Positions 1 through 8,234 of a stretch of 12,285 nt of DNA are shown here, piece by piece. The first letter of the stretch is position 1; every line of letters starts with the position of its first letter. Source of the stretch: Nitrospirae bacterium CG1_02_44_142 (GTDB lineage: Bacteria > Nitrospirota > Thermodesulfovibrionia > Thermodesulfovibrionales > UBA1546); NCBI GenBank assembly GCA_001871685.1, contig MNVK01000126.1, positions 1 to 12,285 on the forward strand, in the 5' to 3' direction. The notes below the pieces were generated by a model. That model worked only from the letters and a program-made list of their open reading frames with translations. It was not told where the DNA came from and did no database searches. Made by a program: the position numbers and the translations under genes.

Positions 1-14
1 AGGGAAAAAACATC

Positions 15-43
15 TTGACAAAAGACAGTTCCGGGTATATGTT
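15..43 (+). promoter_or_regulatory. candidate sigma70-type promoter of the formate dehydrogenase operon
   Basis: A perfect TTGACA (-35) lies at 15-20 and TATGTT (-10, four of six consensus bases) at 38-43, with the ideal 17-base spacing. Transcription would start near 50 and leave a leader of about 80 AT-rich bases before the first gene. The leader contains a short inverted repeat (TTTTAAT at 42-48 and ATTAAAA at 71-77) that is too weak to call a regulatory structure. No convincing activator site is visible, and anything further upstream is outside the window. Confidence 0.55.
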
Positions 44-132
44 TTAATAGTTTAATAAATCATTCTAATAATTAAAATGAAAAATATTTCTTGCCTATCA
101 GCTAAATAATCTACTTTGAAAGGGAGGTATTT

Positions 133-3100
133 ATGGCTATTTCAAGACGTGATTTCTTAAAGCTCTCAGGCGGCGCTACTGTCGCTGCAGGGGCTGCGAG
201 TCTCGGTCTTACACCTGAAGAGGCTGCAGCAAGGGAAATGGAACTTCGCACAAAAGGGGCGAAGGAAACAAAGACAATCTGTCCTTACTGTGCAGTGGGA
301 TGCGGCATTAGTGTCTACACAAAAGACGGCAAGGTCATTAATACAGAAGGCGACACAGAGCATCCAATCAATGAGGGAACCCTTTGCTCAAAAGGCGCTT
401 CCTTATATCAGATTGTCAATAATCCCGCAAGGCTGACAAAGCCGAGATACCGCGCTGCGGGCGCCTCTGAATGGAAAGAGGTTGAGTGGGACTGGGCCCT
501 TGATGAGATTGCAAAAAAGATTAAGGCAACACGCGACAGAACTTTTAAAATTACCTCAAAATCAAAAGTGAAAGAAAAACAAACTGACGGCACAGAGAAA
601 GAAGTAGAAAAAGATTTTGTCGTAAATAGAACAGACGGCATAGCCCATGTGGGAAGCGCTGCTCTGGATAATGAAGAATGCTACATGCTCCAGAAGCTCC
701 TGCGCTCATGGGGGCTTGTCTATATAGAGCACCAGGCCCGAATATGACACTCCGCAACTGTAGCGGCTCTGGCAGAGTCGTTTGGTCGCGGCGCAATGAC
801 AAATCACTGGATTGACGTCAAGAATGCAGACGTAATTCTCGTAATGGGGGCAAACCCCGCAGAGAATCATCCTATATCAATGAAATGGATAATGCAGGCC
901 CGGGAACAGCGCGGCGCAAAACTCATCGTTGTTGACCCCCGCTTCACAAGGACTGCCTCAAAGGCGAACATCTATGCTCCGATGCGTTCGGGCGCTGACA
1001 TAGCCTTCCTCGGCGGCATGATTAACTATATACTTAAAAACAGACTCTACTTCAGAGAGTATGTTGCCAATTACACAAATGCAGCATATCTTGTAAACCC
1101 TGACTTTAAAGGACCCGGGCAGCTTGACGGCATATTCTCAGGGTATGATGAAAAGACAAGGAAATACGACAAGAAGACCTGGGCGTTTCAGCTGGATGAA
1201 AAAGGACTTCCTAAAAAAGACATGACCCTGAAAGACCCTAACTGCGTATTTCAGCTTCTGAGGAAACACTACTCCAGGTATACGCTTGACAAAGTATCGG
1301 CAATAACAGGAACGCCGAAAGAAAAACTTGTTGAGGTCTATAAAACATACGGCTCCACAGGCAAGCCCAACAGGGTCGGCACCGAGCTTTATGCCATGGG
1401 CTGGACCCAGCATACTGTCGGCACTCAGAACATAAAGGCCATGACAATAATCCAGCTTCTGCTTGGAAATATCGGACTGGCAGGCGGCGGCATTAATGCC
1501 CTTAGAGGCGAATCAAATGTTCAGGGCTCAACAGACCATGCACTTCTGTTCCATCTATTGCCGGGATATCTGCCGGCTTCAAAGGCGTCGTTGGTTGACC
1601 TTAAGACTTATATTGAAAAGTTAACCCCAAAGACAAAAGACCCGAAGAGCGTAAACTGGTGGGGCAACAGGGGTAAATATATTACAAGCTATCTCAAGGC
1701 GATATATGGGGGCAATGCAACAAAGGATAATGACTTTGGCTATGCCTACCTTCCAAAGCTCAACGAAGGGCAGAATGGCTCGTGGCTTGTTCTCTTTGAC
1801 CAGATGTTCAAAGGCAAATTTGAAGGGTTTTTTGCATGGGGGCAGAATCCTGCCTGTTCAGGGGCTAATGCGGGCAAGGTAAGAAAAGCCCTCACAACGC
1901 TCAAATGGATGGTGAATGTGAATCTCTTTGACAATGAAACCGGCTCGTTCTGGAAGGGGCCTGATATGAAACCTCAGGAGATTCAAACCGAAGTATTCCA
2001 GCTTCCATGCTCGTCATCCGTAGAGAAAGAAGGAAGCCTGACAAATTCAGGCAGACTTGCTCAATGGAGATATAAGGCAGTGGAACCCATTGGAGAGGCA
2101 AGGCCTGACTCTGAGATAATGAATGAACTTTATTTCAGGGTTAAAAAACTTTATCAGAAACAGGGCGGCAAATTCCCTGCTCCGATAATTAACCTTACAT
2201 GGAACTATGGTGAAAAAGGCGCTGACGGCAAAATCAAAAAGCTTGATATTCACCGGGTTGCAAAGGAGATTAACGGATATTATCTTGAAGATGTATTTGA
2301 TAAAAAAGCAGCGCCTCCGAAGCAAATCGGTAAAAAAGGACATCTCGCTACAAACTTTGTAACTCTTCAGGCAGACGGGACCACTTCCTGCGGGAATTGG
2401 ATATACAGCGGAAGTTATACTGAGAAAGAAGACAAGGTTATAAATATGATGGCCAGGAGAGGGAAAAAAGATATTGGCGGTCTCGGCATGTATCCTGAAT
2501 GGGCCTGGTGCTGGCCTGTAAACAGAAGGATACTATATAACCGCGCATCTGTTAACCCTGACGGCAAACCGTGGGACCCAAAGCGTACAGTTATAAAATG
2601 GAACCCCAATAAACTGGACCCGAAGACAAAAAAGCCCGCTCCGGGATGGGACGGAGATGTACCTGACGGTCCCGCGCCTCCTATGGCAGATGAGAAGGGC
2701 AAATACCCGTTTATCATGAGGGCTGACGGCATGGGCGCGATATTTGGGCCGGGGCTTGCAGACGGCCCGTTCCCCGAGCATTATGAGCCTCTGGAATGTC
2801 CTGTTCAGGAAAATCCTCTCTCTAAGAAACACAGGATAAATCCTACGGTAAAACTCTTCTATGGGACTACAGGTCCTCATGATGAACCTAAAAAAGAGGG
2901 CGGCAGCGCTGAGGACATATTCTACTCGTGTGATATAAGGTTCCCTTATGTTGCAACAACATACAGGGTTTCAGAACACTGGCAGACTGGAGTGCTTACA
3001 AGACATGAACCCTGGCAGATGGAAATGATGCCCCAGCAATTTGTTGAAATCGGCAAGGAACTTGCGGCAGAAAAGGGGATAAAGAACGGCGACAAGATTA

Positions 3101-3339
3101 CCGTATCCTCAGGCAGAGGCAAGGTATGGGCAATTGCAATGGTAACTGACAGGTTCAAGCCGTTCAAGGTGATGAACGCTACTGTTCATCAGGTTGGCTT
3201 GCCGTGGTGTTTTGGCTGGCAGTATCCTGAGAATGGGAGCGGCGGAGACAGCGCCAATCTTCTCACGCCGACAATCGGAGATGCAAATACGCTGATACCT
3301 GAAACAAAGGCCTTTATGGTCAATATAGAGAAAGCATAG
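133..3339 (+). CDS. fdnG: formate dehydrogenase, selenocysteine-containing catalytic (alpha) subunit, FdnG type
   Basis: This is the catalytic subunit of a respiratory formate dehydrogenase, which oxidises formate to CO2 at a Mo- or W-bis-MGD cofactor. The full product is 1068 residues, close to E. coli FdnG (about 1015), if the in-frame TGA at 745-747 is read as selenocysteine 205. The context fits the family active site: HQARI before it and H-S-x-T-V-A-x-L after it, continuing without a break into GRGAMTNHW. The N-terminus carries a Tat signal (SRRDFLK, then a hydrophobic stretch to about residue 33), so the enzyme should act outside the cytoplasmic membrane. Cys50, Cys53, Cys57 and Cys85 bind the single 4Fe-4S cluster. 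The molydopterin dinucleotide-binding domain fills the C-terminus, including HQVGLPW and GDSANLLTP. An AGGGAGG ribosome site at 121-127 supports the start. A lysine/glutamate-rich stretch at about residues 138-160 looks longer than in E. coli. The operon continues 11 bases downstream with the FeS subunit. Confidence 0.95.
745..795 (+). promoter_or_regulatory. selenocysteine TGA codon with presumed SECIS element
   Basis: The TGA at 745-747 must be decoded as selenocysteine for the family-conserved protein to be made. In bacteria this needs a SelB-binding mRNA hairpin directly downstream of the codon. In the expected place I see ACTC (749-752) able to pair with GAGT (775-778), or alternatively CTG (758-760) with CAG (773-775), around a GGCTCT loop segment. 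The upper stem is not convincing by eye, and the loop differs from the GGTCT of the E. coli fdhF element. The Sec codon is solid; the exact fold is inferred. selA, selB, selC and selD are not in the window and must lie elsewhere. Confidence 0.75.
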
Positions 3340-3350
3340 GGGGTGATGAC

Positions 3351-4103
3351 ATGTCAAGAAAAGCATTAGTGATTTCTCCGGAATTATGTATAGGATGCAG
3401 GGGGTGCCAGACCGCCTGCAAATCATGGAACCAGCTTTCTGCTGCAAAAACAACAAACAAAGGCACTGTTGAGAATCCGCCTGACCTTACGCCGAATCTA
3501 TATAACAAGATACGATACGTTGAGGTGCCTTCAGAGTCAAATCCTGTCCGATGGCTCTTTGTCAGCCAGAGATGTATGCACTGCGATGACGCGGGATGCA
3601 TGAAGATATGTCCTGCACCCGGAGCTCTATTTAAAACAAAGGAAGGCGCAGTTGGATTTGATAAGGAAAAATGCATCGGCTGTAAACTCTGCGTTGCGGG
3701 GTGTCCGTTTAACATTCCGAGATACGATGAAAAGGACAAGATTACAAAGTGTAACCTCTGCTCTGACAGGATAGCAGAAGGGCTTGAGCCTGCATGTGCA
3801 AAGACATGTCCTACGGGCGCCATTTCTTATGGCGACAGGAATTCACTAATCGGGAAAGCACAAGGCGCAGGTTATCAAAAACTTTACGGTGAGGCGGACC
3901 TCGGAGGGCTCGGAGTGCTCTATGCCTTTAAAGACGCTCCAAAGGTTTATGGAATGGAGGAAAACCCTGCAATTCCCGAAAGCGTTATCTTCTGGCATAA
4001 GGTCTTGAAACCCCTGGCCTATTGGGGACTTGGCGGCGCGGTTGTCGCATCCCTTGTTCATTATGTTGCCTTCGGCCCCAAAAAAGATGAGGAGGTGAAA
4101 TAA
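3351..4103 (+). CDS. fdnH: formate dehydrogenase iron-sulfur (beta) subunit, FdnH type
   Basis: This is the electron-transfer subunit linking the catalytic subunit to the membrane cytochrome. The 250-residue protein has sixteen cysteines in four ferredoxin-like groups: 13/16/19/23, 75/78/83/87, 108/111/114/118 and 134/137/149/153. This is the pattern of four 4Fe-4S clusters seen in FdnH. A single hydrophobic segment near residues 221-242 anchors the C-terminus, as in the E. coli protein, followed by a short charged tail. It is about 45 residues shorter than E. coli FdnH (294), mostly in the spacing between domains. It has no signal peptide and is expected to be exported as a hitchhiker with the Tat-bearing alpha subunit. 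A GGGGGTG ribosome site overlaps the alpha stop codon, and the gene is 11 bases downstream of it. Confidence 0.93.
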   Translation: MSRKALVISPELCIGCRGCQTACKSWNQLSAAKTTNKGTVENPPDLTPNLYNKIRYVEVPSESNPVRWLFVSQRCMHCDDAGCMKICPAPGALFKTKEGAVGFDKEKCIGCKLCVAGCPFNIPRYDEKDKITKCNLCSDRIAEGLEPACAKTCPTGAISYGDRNSLIGKAQGAGYQKLYGEADLGGLGVLYAFKDAPKVYGMEENPAIPESVIFWHKVLKPLAYWGLGGAVVASLVHYVAFGPKKDEEVK

Positions 4104-4105
4104 GA

Positions 4106-4717
4106 ATGGCTAACATGGTTAAAAAAGCAAATGCCTTTGAGATATTAAATCACTGGGTTATGGCAGTAAGTTTCATTATCCTTGCCGCAACCGGATTCGG
4201 TTTTCTTTTTCACCTGGAACAGTTGAACTCCATCTTCGGCAATTTCAATGCAATGAAACTCTGGCACAACTGGAGCGGCGTTGTATTCGCTGTATCCCTG
4301 TTCTTTACAATCTTCCATTACCTGCCTGTCTCTCTGAGCCTTGGCAGTGATGACATAGCATGGATATCCAAAGCAGGAGGATATTTCTCAAAGAAGGCAG
4401 TGGTCCCTCCTCAGGACAGATTAAACACAGGGCAGAAACTGCTTTACCTTATTGTTCTAACAGTCGGAACTGCAATTGCAGTCTCAGGGCTTATAATATG
4501 GCTCAGGCCTGCTGCGGCTGACATAAGAAAATGGGTGCTTCTATCCCATCTGGTGCATAACATTGGCTTTGTTCTGATGGTTACGATTATTCCTCTGCAC
4601 ATCTATCTTGCCACTCTTGCAAACCCCGGCACCTTCAGGATAATGGTTTACGGCACTGTGCCTCTTGAATGGGCGAAAAAGAGACACGCCAAATGGGTTC
4701 AGAAAATGGGGTTTTAG
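4106..4717 (+). CDS. fdnI: formate dehydrogenase cytochrome b556 (gamma) subunit, FdnI type
   Basis: This is the membrane diheme cytochrome b that takes electrons from the FeS subunit and reduces quinone. The 203-residue product (E. coli FdnI 217) has four hydrophobic segments, at about 15-36, 54-73, 112-134 and 146-170. Candidate heme ligands are His16, His54, His151 and His165; the last pair is 14 residues apart, as in E. coli (155/169). The C-terminal WAKKRHAKW matches the family ending (WAKKHHPRW in E. coli, from memory). A GGAGGTG ribosome site at 4091-4097 lies inside the end of the beta gene and there are only 2 bases between genes, so translation is probably coupled. A strong terminator hairpin follows after 25 bases, making this the last gene of the operon. 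Confidence 0.92.
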   Translation: MANMVKKANAFEILNHWVMAVSFIILAATGFGFLFHLEQLNSIFGNFNAMKLWHNWSGVVFAVSLFFTIFHYLPVSLSLGSDDIAWISKAGGYFSKKAVVPPQDRLNTGQKLLYLIVLTVGTAIAVSGLIIWLRPAAADIRKWVLLSHLVHNIGFVLMVTIIPLHIYLATLANPGTFRIMVYGTVPLEWAKKRHAKWVQKMGF

Positions 4718-4742
4718 GCAAATATTCTTGAAGTTTTTGCTT

Positions 4743-4778
4743 AAAGGCTGGATAGGCGATTTCGCCTATCCAGCCTTT
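4743..4778 (+). terminator. strong hairpin terminator after the formate dehydrogenase operon
   Basis: A perfect 17-bp inverted repeat has arms at 4743-4759 and 4762-4778 with almost no loop (effective loop about 4 bases). The core is GGCTGGATAGGCGA and its complement, flanked by AAA on the left and TTT on the right. The U-run after the stem is short, so termination may depend partly on stem strength. The A/T flanks make it potentially bidirectional, but no gene converges on it here. Confidence 0.85.
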
Positions 4779-4837
4779 ATTGTGTAGAGAAGATAAAGAT
4801 TTGGATATGAGATTGTAAGTATGGAAATCATCTGATG

Positions 4838-4843
4838 TATAAT
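4838..4843 (+). promoter_or_regulatory. candidate -10 box of the CstA-like gene, possibly giving a leaderless mRNA
   Basis: A perfect TATAAT occurs six bases before the ATG of the transporter gene. The best -35 is weak (TTGTAA at 4813-4818, 19-base spacing). If used, transcription would begin at or within a base or two of the start codon. Together with the lack of a Shine-Dalgarno sequence, this suggests leaderless translation. AT-rich DNA throws up such boxes by chance, so confidence is limited. Confidence 0.35.
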
Positions 4844-4848
4844 AAAAA

Positions 4849-6744
4849 ATGTTCAAAAAAGTCATCTGGACGACAGTCTCAATCATCGCTGCGGCTGCAA
4901 TTTCAATAGTGGCCGGGATTATTAATCCCTCTGAAAAGATAAACGCCCTGTGGATAGTTGTTGCAGCAGGATGTTTCTATGCAATAACTTACAGGTTTTA
5001 CGCCTCATTCCTCGCTGCAAAGGTTCTTGTCATAGATGAAAACCGCCCTACCCCTGCAAAAAGTCTGAGAGACGGGATTGATTATCATCCGACAAACAGA
5101 TGGGTCTTATTCGGGCACCATTTTGCCGCCATAGCAGGCGCAGGGCCCCTGATAGGCCCAATGCTTGCCGCACAGTTCGGTTATCTGCCCGGATTTCTCT
5201 GGATACTGATAGGCTCCGCTCTCGGCGGCGCGGTGCATGATATGGTCATCCTGTTTGCATCAGTCCGGAAGAACGGCCGCTCGCTGGCGCAGATAGCAAA
5301 AGAAGAGATAGGCCCCGTCGGAGGCATTGCAACTGCATTTGCAATACTCTTTATAATAATCGTTGCGCTTGCAGGGCTCGGGCTTGCCGTTGTGAATGCG
5401 CTCGCAAAAAGCCCTTGGGGAACCTTCACCATCTTTCTAACAATCCCCATAGCATTCTTCATGGGGATATACCTTTACCGCATAAGGCCGGGAAAAGTCT
5501 CAGAGGTAACTCTCATAGGCGTAACCTTGCTCCTTACCGCTGTATTCACAGGCCATTACATCCCCGATTCATTCCTGGCTCCCTTCTTTACGCTTTCAAA
5601 AAATAACCTTTCGTTCTCCATTGCCGTATACGGTTTTATCGCGTCTGTTCTTCCTGTCTGGATGCTCCTCTGTCCGAGAGACTATCTGTCAACATATATG
5701 AAGATTGGCACAGTCTCTCTCCTGGCAATAGGCGTTATTCTTATAGCTCCTACGATACAGATGCCTGCTGTTACAAGGTTTGCTGAAGGTGGAGGCCCTA
5801 TTATTCCGGGAAAACTCTTTCCTTTTATGTTTATCACAATAGCATGCGGCGCAATATCCGGCTTCCATTCCCTCATTGCCTCAGGCACAACTCCAAAAAT
5901 GATAAGCAGCGAAGGGGACATCAGGATGATAGGCTATGGCGCCATGCTCGTAGAGGGGTTCGTATCAATGATGGCGCTTATAGCTGCGACGATATTGATT
6001 CCAGGCGATTATTTCGCGATAAATACAAAACTCTCCTTTGATGCAATTGCGGCGCTTGGATTCCCTGTTGATAAAATTGCCGAACTCTCAAAAACAGTGG
6101 GGACAGATGTGGCTGGAAGACCCGGGGGCGCAGTATCGCTTGCAGTTGGCATGGCGTCTATACTTTCAGGCATTCCCGGCATGAAGGGACTGATGCCTTA
6201 CTGGTACAACTTTGCGCTGATGTTTGAGGCATTATTTATTCTCACCACTGTTGACACAGGGACCAGGGTTGCAAGATTTCTTCTTCAGGAACTTGGAAGC
6301 TATGTCTATAAGCCCCTATCAAAGACAAGCTGGCTGCCCGGCAGCGTCATTACAAGTTTCATGGTTGTCGGCTCATGGGGATACCTTATATATTCAGGAA
6401 ACATATCAACAATCTGGCCTATGTTCGGGGTCGCAAACCAGCTCCTTGCCGCCATTGCCTTAAGCATTGGCACAACATTTCTTTTAAGAGCGGGAAAGGC
6501 GAAATATGCCTGGGTAACATTTATACCGATGGCGTTTATGTTCACCACATCATTAACTGCATCATGGGAACTGATAACCATGTTTATTGATAAGGCGTCA
6601 AAGGCTGCATCTTCTTCAGAGGCGCTCACACTAAAAATAGACGCCTTGTTTATGGTAACAATGGCTTTGCTGACAGTGATTGTTTTAGCGGATATAGCCT
6701 ATAAGTGGTATGGCCTTTTTTCCAAAAAGCATACCATAAATTAG
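4849..6744 (+). CDS. cstA: CstA-family membrane transporter (carbon starvation protein A)
   Basis: This is a multi-spanning inner-membrane transporter of the CstA family; E. coli members are linked to peptide and pyruvate uptake. The 631-residue product is hydrophobic throughout, with well over a dozen likely membrane segments. Landmarks shared with E. coli CstA are INALWIVVA near 31-39, GHHFAAIAGAGP at 89-100, CPRDYLSTYMKIGT, then FITIACGAISGFHSLIASGTTPK near 335-350 (read in pieces) and DTGTRVARF near 469. It is about 70 residues shorter than the E. coli protein, mainly near the C-terminus. The start is fixed by an in-frame TAA two codons upstream, yet there is no ribosome binding site before the ATG. 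It lies downstream of the formate dehydrogenase terminator, so it is probably a separate unit, and it ends 11 bases from the stop of a converging gene. The substrate cannot be told from sequence. Confidence 0.92.
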   Translation: MFKKVIWTTVSIIAAAAISIVAGIINPSEKINALWIVVAAGCFYAITYRFYASFLAAKVLVIDENRPTPAKSLRDGIDYHPTNRWVLFGHHFAAIAGAGPLIGPMLAAQFGYLPGFLWILIGSALGGAVHDMVILFASVRKNGRSLAQIAKEEIGPVGGIATAFAILFIIIVALAGLGLAVVNALAKSPWGTFTIFLTIPIAFFMGIYLYRIRPGKVSEVTLIGVTLLLTAVFTGHYIPDSFLAPFFTLSKNNLSFSIAVYGFIASVLPVWMLLCPRDYLSTYMKIGTVSLLAIGVILIAPTIQMPAVTRFAEGGGPIIPGKLFPFMFITIACGAISGFHSLIASGTTPKMISSEGDIRMIGYGAMLVEGFVSMMALIAATILIPGDYFAINTKLSFDAIAALGFPVDKIAELSKTVGTDVAGRPGGAVSLAVGMASILSGIPGMKGLMPYWYNFALMFEALFILTTVDTGTRVARFLLQELGSYVYKPLSKTSWLPGSVITSFMVVGSWGYLIYSGNISTIWPMFGVANQLLAAIALSIGTTFLLRAGKAKYAWVTFIPMAFMFTTSLTASWELITMFIDKASKAASSSEALTLKIDALFMVTMALLTVIVLADIAYKWYGLFSKKHTIN

Positions 6745-6755
6745 TCTCACCTGAA

Positions 6756-7256
6756 TTAATTATCCATTTGAATCTTTATATACGCCTTTGACCTTAAGTC
6801 TTCAATATGCTTTTTCAGCCTTATATTGACCTCTTTTTCAACAAGATATTCCTCAATCTTTTCCCTTGCATCGTCAAACTCAGCCTTGCCGAATTCTTTT
6901 CTGTTTTTATCATAGAATTCCCTCAGGTCGTCCTCTGTTATCTTTATGAACGTCTTGAGCTTTAAATCTATATACTCCCTTATAACCTCATCCGGATTAG
7001 CTCCCTCTATACGCAGCTTTTTTGCCTCGCGCAAAAGGAGCATCCTGTTTATCTTCGTGTTCAATACCTCTTCTTTTTTTATATCAGGCCTCAGTTTCAC
7101 CGCAGCCTTGTAATTCTCATCAAGGTCGCTAAGGGTTATTGCCTTGTCATCAACAAAAGCAACCACCCTGTCAACTACCTCTGCAAAAGCAAACGGCAGA
7201 TTGATAGTTAGCAAAACTGCGCAGCCTAAAAATACAGAGACTTTAGTTCCTTTCAT
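6756..7256 (-). CDS. exported SurA N-domain-like protein without a PPIase domain
   Basis: The 166-residue protein starts with a clear Sec signal peptide (MKGTK, hydrophobic core, AFA cleavage after about residue 25). The mature part opens with EVVDRVVAFVDDKAITLSDLDE, the hallmark start of SurA-type periplasmic chaperones that guide outer-membrane proteins. A helical region with the N-domain pattern follows, then a charged C-terminal helix near 125-160 resembling the segment that returns to the chaperone module after the parvulin domain in full-length SurA. No parvulin/rotamase domain is present, and SurA itself is over 400 residues. A chaperone-only role is inferred. The ATG has only a weak upstream purine stretch. 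The gene diverges from hisG and converges on the cstA gene. Confidence 0.75.
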   Translation of the reverse strand: MKGTKVSVFLGCAVLLTINLPFAFAEVVDRVVAFVDDKAITLSDLDENYKAAVKLRPDIKKEEVLNTKINRMLLLREAKKLRIEGANPDEVIREYIDLKLKTFIKITEDDLREFYDKNRKEFGKAEFDDAREKIEEYLVEKEVNIRLKKHIEDLRSKAYIKIQMDN

Positions 7257-7285
7257 TTTATACTCTATAATCTTACATCAAAAAA

Positions 7286-7346
7286 TTGAATATTTTCCAT
7301 GCCCTCATGTATTATATGGTTCAGAATACAAAGATAATCTGAGGAG
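7286..7346 (+). promoter_or_regulatory. candidate hisG promoter and ribosome site in a divergent intergenic region
   Basis: TTGAAT (7286-7291) and TATTAT (7310-7315), 18 bases apart, form a plausible promoter for the histidine genes, with a start near 7322. A GAGGAG ribosome site at 7341-7346 lies 10 bases before the hisG ATG. On the opposite strand the same spot reads a perfect TATAAT (7311-7316) that could serve the divergent SurA-like gene, though without a good -35. The two directions may compete. No attenuator, leader peptide or T-box-like structure is visible in the short leader. Confidence 0.45.
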
Positions 7347-7356
7347 AAAACTAATT

Positions 7357-8232
7357 ATGAGCAAAATTCTAAAACTCGGCATTCCCAAGGGAAGCCTTCA
7401 GGAGTCCACATTAAAACTTTTCAGAAAGGCAGGATACCACATCTCAGTATCAAGCCGTTCCTACTATCCGTCCTTTGACGACATTGAAGTTGAGGCAATG
7501 CTGATAAGGGCGCAGGAAATGGCAAGATATGTTGAGGACGGAATACTTGACTGCGGGCTTACAGGCAAAGACTGGATACTGGAACAGAATGCCGACGTGC
7601 ATGAGGTTGCAGAACTCATCTATGCAAAGGAAGGCCTCAGGCCCGTAAAATGGGTCATTGCCGTGCCGAATGACTCAAAGATAAAAAGCGTAAAAGGCTT
7701 GAACGGCAAACGCATTGCAACAGAGCTTGTAGGGTTTACAAAGAGATACCTCAAGACAAAAGGGATAAAGGCAGAGGTTGATTTTTCCTGGGGCGCAACA
7801 GAGGTGAAACCGCCTTACCTTGCCGACGCCATAGTTGAGCTTACGGAGACAGGCGCGTCTTTAAAGGCAAATAATCTGAGGATTGTTGAAACTATTCTTG
7901 AGTCAAGCACAAGATTCATTGCAAACAAAAAGGCGTGGCAGGACAAATGGAAAAAACAGAAGATGGAAAATATTGTCATGCTTTTGAAAGGGGCGTTGTC
8001 TGCCGAGGAAAAGGTCGGCCTCAAAATGAATGTCCCCGAGAGGTCTTTTAAACGCGTGATGACTCTTCTTTCCGCCATGCACTCGCCGACTATATCAGCC
8101 CTTTCAGATAAGAGGTGGTATGCCCTTGAAGTTATAATTGACGAGAAAGTTGTGCGCGACATTATCCCGAAACTGAAGACTGCGGGAGCGTCAGGCATAG
8201 TGGAGTATCAGTTAAATAAAGTGATACCATAA
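7357..8232 (+). CDS. hisG: ATP phosphoribosyltransferase, long form
   Basis: This enzyme catalyses the first committed step of histidine synthesis, joining ATP and PRPP to give phosphoribosyl-ATP. The 291-residue product starts MSKILKLGIPKGSLQ, typical of the family, and carries the PRPP-binding signature DAIVELTETGASL at 157-169. The length and the C-terminal regulatory module (about 205-291, ending GASGIVEYQLNKVIP) mark it as the long, self-sufficient form. That form does not need HisZ and is normally feedback-inhibited by histidine through this ACT-like domain. The frame is open further upstream to 7144, but that extension overlaps the divergent gene. The ATG at 7357 has a GAGGAG site 10 bases before it and matches the family start. 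hisC follows after 2 bases. Confidence 0.95.
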   Translation: MSKILKLGIPKGSLQESTLKLFRKAGYHISVSSRSYYPSFDDIEVEAMLIRAQEMARYVEDGILDCGLTGKDWILEQNADVHEVAELIYAKEGLRPVKWVIAVPNDSKIKSVKGLNGKRIATELVGFTKRYLKTKGIKAEVDFSWGATEVKPPYLADAIVELTETGASLKANNLRIVETILESSTRFIANKKAWQDKWKKQKMENIVMLLKGALSAEEKVGLKMNVPERSFKRVMTLLSAMHSPTISALSDKRWYALEVIIDEKVVRDIIPKLKTAGASGIVEYQLNKVIP

Positions 8233-8234
8233 GT

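Noticed and set aside
42..77. A riboswitch or attenuator in the leader of the formate dehydrogenase operon
   Set aside because: Only a weak all-A/T 7-bp inverted repeat is present, with no conserved riboswitch or molybdenum cofactor motif visible.
745..796. The TGA as a real stop or a frameshift making fdnG a pseudogene, with a second gene starting at 796
   Set aside because: The frame is unchanged across the codon, both flanks match the FdnG selenocysteine site, and no ribosome binding site precedes the ATG at 796.
2047..2880. Long minus-strand open frames opposite the alpha subunit gene
   Set aside because: They lie wholly within a strongly conserved coding region on the plus strand, lack recognisable domains, and look like shadow frames.
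6745..6755. A shared bidirectional terminator between the converging transporter and SurA-like genes
   Set aside because: The 11-base gap and adjoining coding ends show no stable hairpin or T-run that I could support.
7144..7356. An N-terminal extension of hisG starting at 7144
   Set aside because: The extension overlaps the divergent SurA-like gene, has no family similarity, and the ATG at 7357 has a ribosome site and the standard HisG start.
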